This document shows positions 62,640-64,000 of a stretch of 64,000 bases of DNA, piece by piece. Both the position numbers and the translations under genes were made by a program. Positions within the stretch are counted from its first letter, which is position 1. Each line of letters starts with the position of its first letter. Origin of the DNA: an uncultured Burkholderiales bacterium (GTDB lineage Bacteria > Pseudomonadota > Gammaproteobacteria > Burkholderiales > Burkholderiaceae_C); NCBI GenBank assembly GCA_903838355.1, contig CAILYC010000034.1, positions 1 to 64,000 of the forward strand. Reading direction: 5' to 3'. The notes beneath the pieces were generated by a model. The model was not told the origin of the DNA. It made no database searches and worked only from the letters and a program-made list of their open reading frames with translations.

Positions 62640-63671
62640 TGTCGCCCATGAGGCGGCTTGTTCTTGACTGAGCCACGCCGCTCCTCTTACCCCAGAAGAG
62701 TCGCCATGCGCGGCTTTCAAAATGGGAGTGTGGCTGCCTGAATAAAAAGAGTAACTGGCGAGCTTGGACTGCAAAGGCGCGTATATTTCATCGACCAAAC
62801 TCATTCCACCTCCCAATACAATGCAGTCGGGGTCCACAATATTGACCACGCCTGACAAACCCCTGGCCAAGCGATCAATGTAGCGCGCCAAACTGAGCTG
62901 TGCGCTTGAGTGGCCCAACCGCGCAGCTTCAACAATCTGCGGGGCTTTGAGTGACTCGCCACTCACCCTGAAGTGATCCTCCTCAAACCCCGTGCCACTG
63001 ACAAAGCGTTCCATGCAACTGGCTTTGCCACACCAGCACGGGGGGCGGCCTCGCTCGACAGGATCGGCCCACGGCAGGGGTGTATGTCCCCATTCACCAC
63101 CCAAACGGTTCGCGCCACTCCAAATGCGCCGCTCGTGCACAATGCCGCCGCCACACCCCGTGCCAATGATGACGCCAAAGACCATGGCCTGTCCTTGTGC
63201 GGCACCATCCATTGCCTCGCTCAGCGCAAAGCAGTTGGCGTCGTTTTGAACATGCACTTGGCAAGCCAGTCGGCGGCCGAGGTCTTGCGCCATGGCTTTG
63301 CCATTGAGGACCAAAGAGTTGGAGCCTCGCACGCGTTGGCTCCTCGCATCCAGTGAGCCTGGTAGCCCCACCCCGACAGCTTGAGGCCAAGGTATTTGGA
63401 GGGCTTGGGTGCATTGCGTGACCAAGGTGTGGATGACCTCCAAGGTCGCCTCATAGTCTCCTTGGGGTGTGGGCAGTCGTTCCCGGTAGACCATTGCAGG
63501 CCGAGCAGGGGGAGGCGAGGTGTGCAGGGCACAGATCTCAATCTTGGTGCCTCCCACGTCCAGACCCATGAACACCTGGCCAGGAATGGATGCGGTAGCA
63601 CCAAATGGGGTCAATTGAGAGCTTGGGATGGTCATGGGGTGAAGTTTAAAAGCACTGGAGAGCTTTGTCAT
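62631..63671 (-). CDS. ROK-family sugar kinase
   Basis: 346 residues from 63671, or 334 from ATG 63635 which looks the better start. GLDVGGTKIEICAL (phosphate loop), VQNDANCFALSEA (catalytic Asp), IIGTGCGGGIV and the zinc motif CWCGKASCMERFVSGTG identify a ROK kinase of the fructo/glucokinase or N-acetylglucosamine kinase type. A DNA-binding N-terminus is absent, so it is an enzyme, not a ROK repressor. Confidence 0.9.
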   Translation of the reverse strand: MTKLSSAFKLHPMTIPSSQLTPFGATASIPGQVFMGLDVGGTKIEICALHTSPPPARPAMVYRERLPTPQGDYEATLEVIHTLVTQCTQALQIPWPQAVGVGLPGSLDARSQRVRGSNSLVLNGKAMAQDLGRRLACQVHVQNDANCFALSEAMDGAAQGQAMVFGVIIGTGCGGGIVHERRIWSGANRLGGEWGHTPLPWADPVERGRPPCWCGKASCMERFVSGTGFEEDHFRVSGESLKAPQIVEAARLGHSSAQLSLARYIDRLARGLSGVVNIVDPDCIVLGGGMSLVDEIYAPLQSKLASYSFYSGSHTPILKAAHGDSSGVRGAAWLSQEQAASWATSI

Positions 63672-63717
63672 AGAATTGGGAAACTTTTTTCAAGACCAGT
63701 CTCTAAGGAACCAAGAC

Positions 63718-64000
63718 ATGAACACACCAGTAGCCAACCGTCCCGGCAAAGTCCCCTACCGCCGTATCGCCACGGAAGAGGCGTTTGCGCCCCAAGAGAT
63801 GCTCGACATCTATAACAAGATTTTGGCCAAAGGGGACGTGGATATTGGTTTTAAAAACCTGATGGGCTTTTACATGAGCTCACCCAGCGAGCGTGCCCAG
63901 CACATCATGCGCGGCCTCCTCGACTTGGACCAAGTCCGCATTCAGCACATGGATGACACCGGCGTTGACGTTCAAGTCATTGCCCTCACGTCGCCTGGTG
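63718..64000 (+). CDS. ACMSD/resorcylate-decarboxylase-type amidohydrolase, partial
   Basis: The first 94 residues only; the gene runs off the window. AAGGA lies nine bases before the ATG. RRIATEEAFAPQEMLDIY and MDDTGVDVQVIALTSPG are the opening and the next conserved segment of the amidohydrolase-2 family (2-amino-3-carboxymuconate semialdehyde decarboxylase, gamma-resorcylate decarboxylase). Members decarboxylate or hydrolyse aromatic-pathway intermediates. It is divergent from the ROK gene. Confidence 0.82.
   Translation, partial: MNTPVANRPGKVPYRRIATEEAFAPQEMLDIYNKILAKGDVDIGFKNLMGFYMSSPSERAQHIMRGLLDLDQVRIQHMDDTGVDVQVIALTSPG

Overview
The window looks like a chromosomal segment of a betaproteobacterium, probably Burkholderiales and perhaps Comamonadaceae-like. 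This is inferred from moderately high GC, heavy use of TTG/CTG leucine, Bug-family and NMT1/SsuA-type binding proteins and a gene-dense, catabolism-rich layout. There is no rRNA or tRNA gene to confirm it. The whole window reads as accessory metabolism wrapped around one large cell-envelope machine.

Layout. 1-600: an internally deleted tnpB (IS200/IS605-type) with an intact right-end hairpin that runs into the next gene. 585-5976: an SsuABC/TauABC-type ABC importer (ATPase, two permeases, binding protein) followed by an alpha/beta hydrolase and an isochorismatase-fold hydrolase. 6022-7274: two small exported proteins. 7588-12353 (minus): a 2-oxoacid:acceptor oxidoreductase (beta, fused gamma-alpha) with a GltD-like FAD/Fe-S subunit. 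12932-14646: cytochrome b561 and a polysaccharide-deacetylase-fold protein. 14695-14782: an eight-copy 11-bp array in front of the next operon.

15273-30601 is the centrepiece. It is one tightly overlapping operon in which VirB8-, VirB9- and VirB10-like type IV secretion core proteins precede a type IVb pilus set of the R64/TCP type: two TcpQ-domain proteins, PilN secretin, PilP, PilO, PilQ ATPase, PilR platform, PilS prepilin, a secreted lectin-like protein, PilM and a PilV-like minor pilin. No VirB4, VirB6, VirB11, VirD4, relaxase, prepilin peptidase or PilT-like transglycosylase is present. It therefore looks like a pilus built on a borrowed secretion-channel scaffold, not a conjugation system. 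A strong hairpin terminator follows.

30782-41139: a low-complexity exported protein, two alpha/beta hydrolases, a Bug-family binding protein, a two-subunit molybdenum hydroxylase lacking its FAD subunit, a class V aminotransferase, a cupin, an FMN reductase and a YkvA-like membrane protein. 41287-47227 (minus) is a second importer/catabolic operon (isochorismatase-fold hydrolase, binding protein, SDR, cyclic amidohydrolase, ATPase, permease) with a divergent LysR regulator.

48542-58118 is a nitrogen-scavenging operon: a BMP-type ABC importer interleaved with formamidase (AmiF), biuret hydrolase (BiuH), a BiuH paralogue and allophanate hydrolase (AtzF), followed by a GntR regulator. A perfect 16-bp palindrome centred on GTATAC lies in its promoter region. 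The enzymes together would turn biuret into ammonia and CO2 through allophanate, and formamide into formate and ammonia. 59963 to the end: a deaminase/chlorohydrolase-type amidohydrolase, an orphan NMT1-type binding protein, a ROK kinase and the start of an ACMSD-type amidohydrolase.

Short tandem repeats (periods 4-13 bp) are unusually frequent, both between genes and as in-frame low-complexity stretches.
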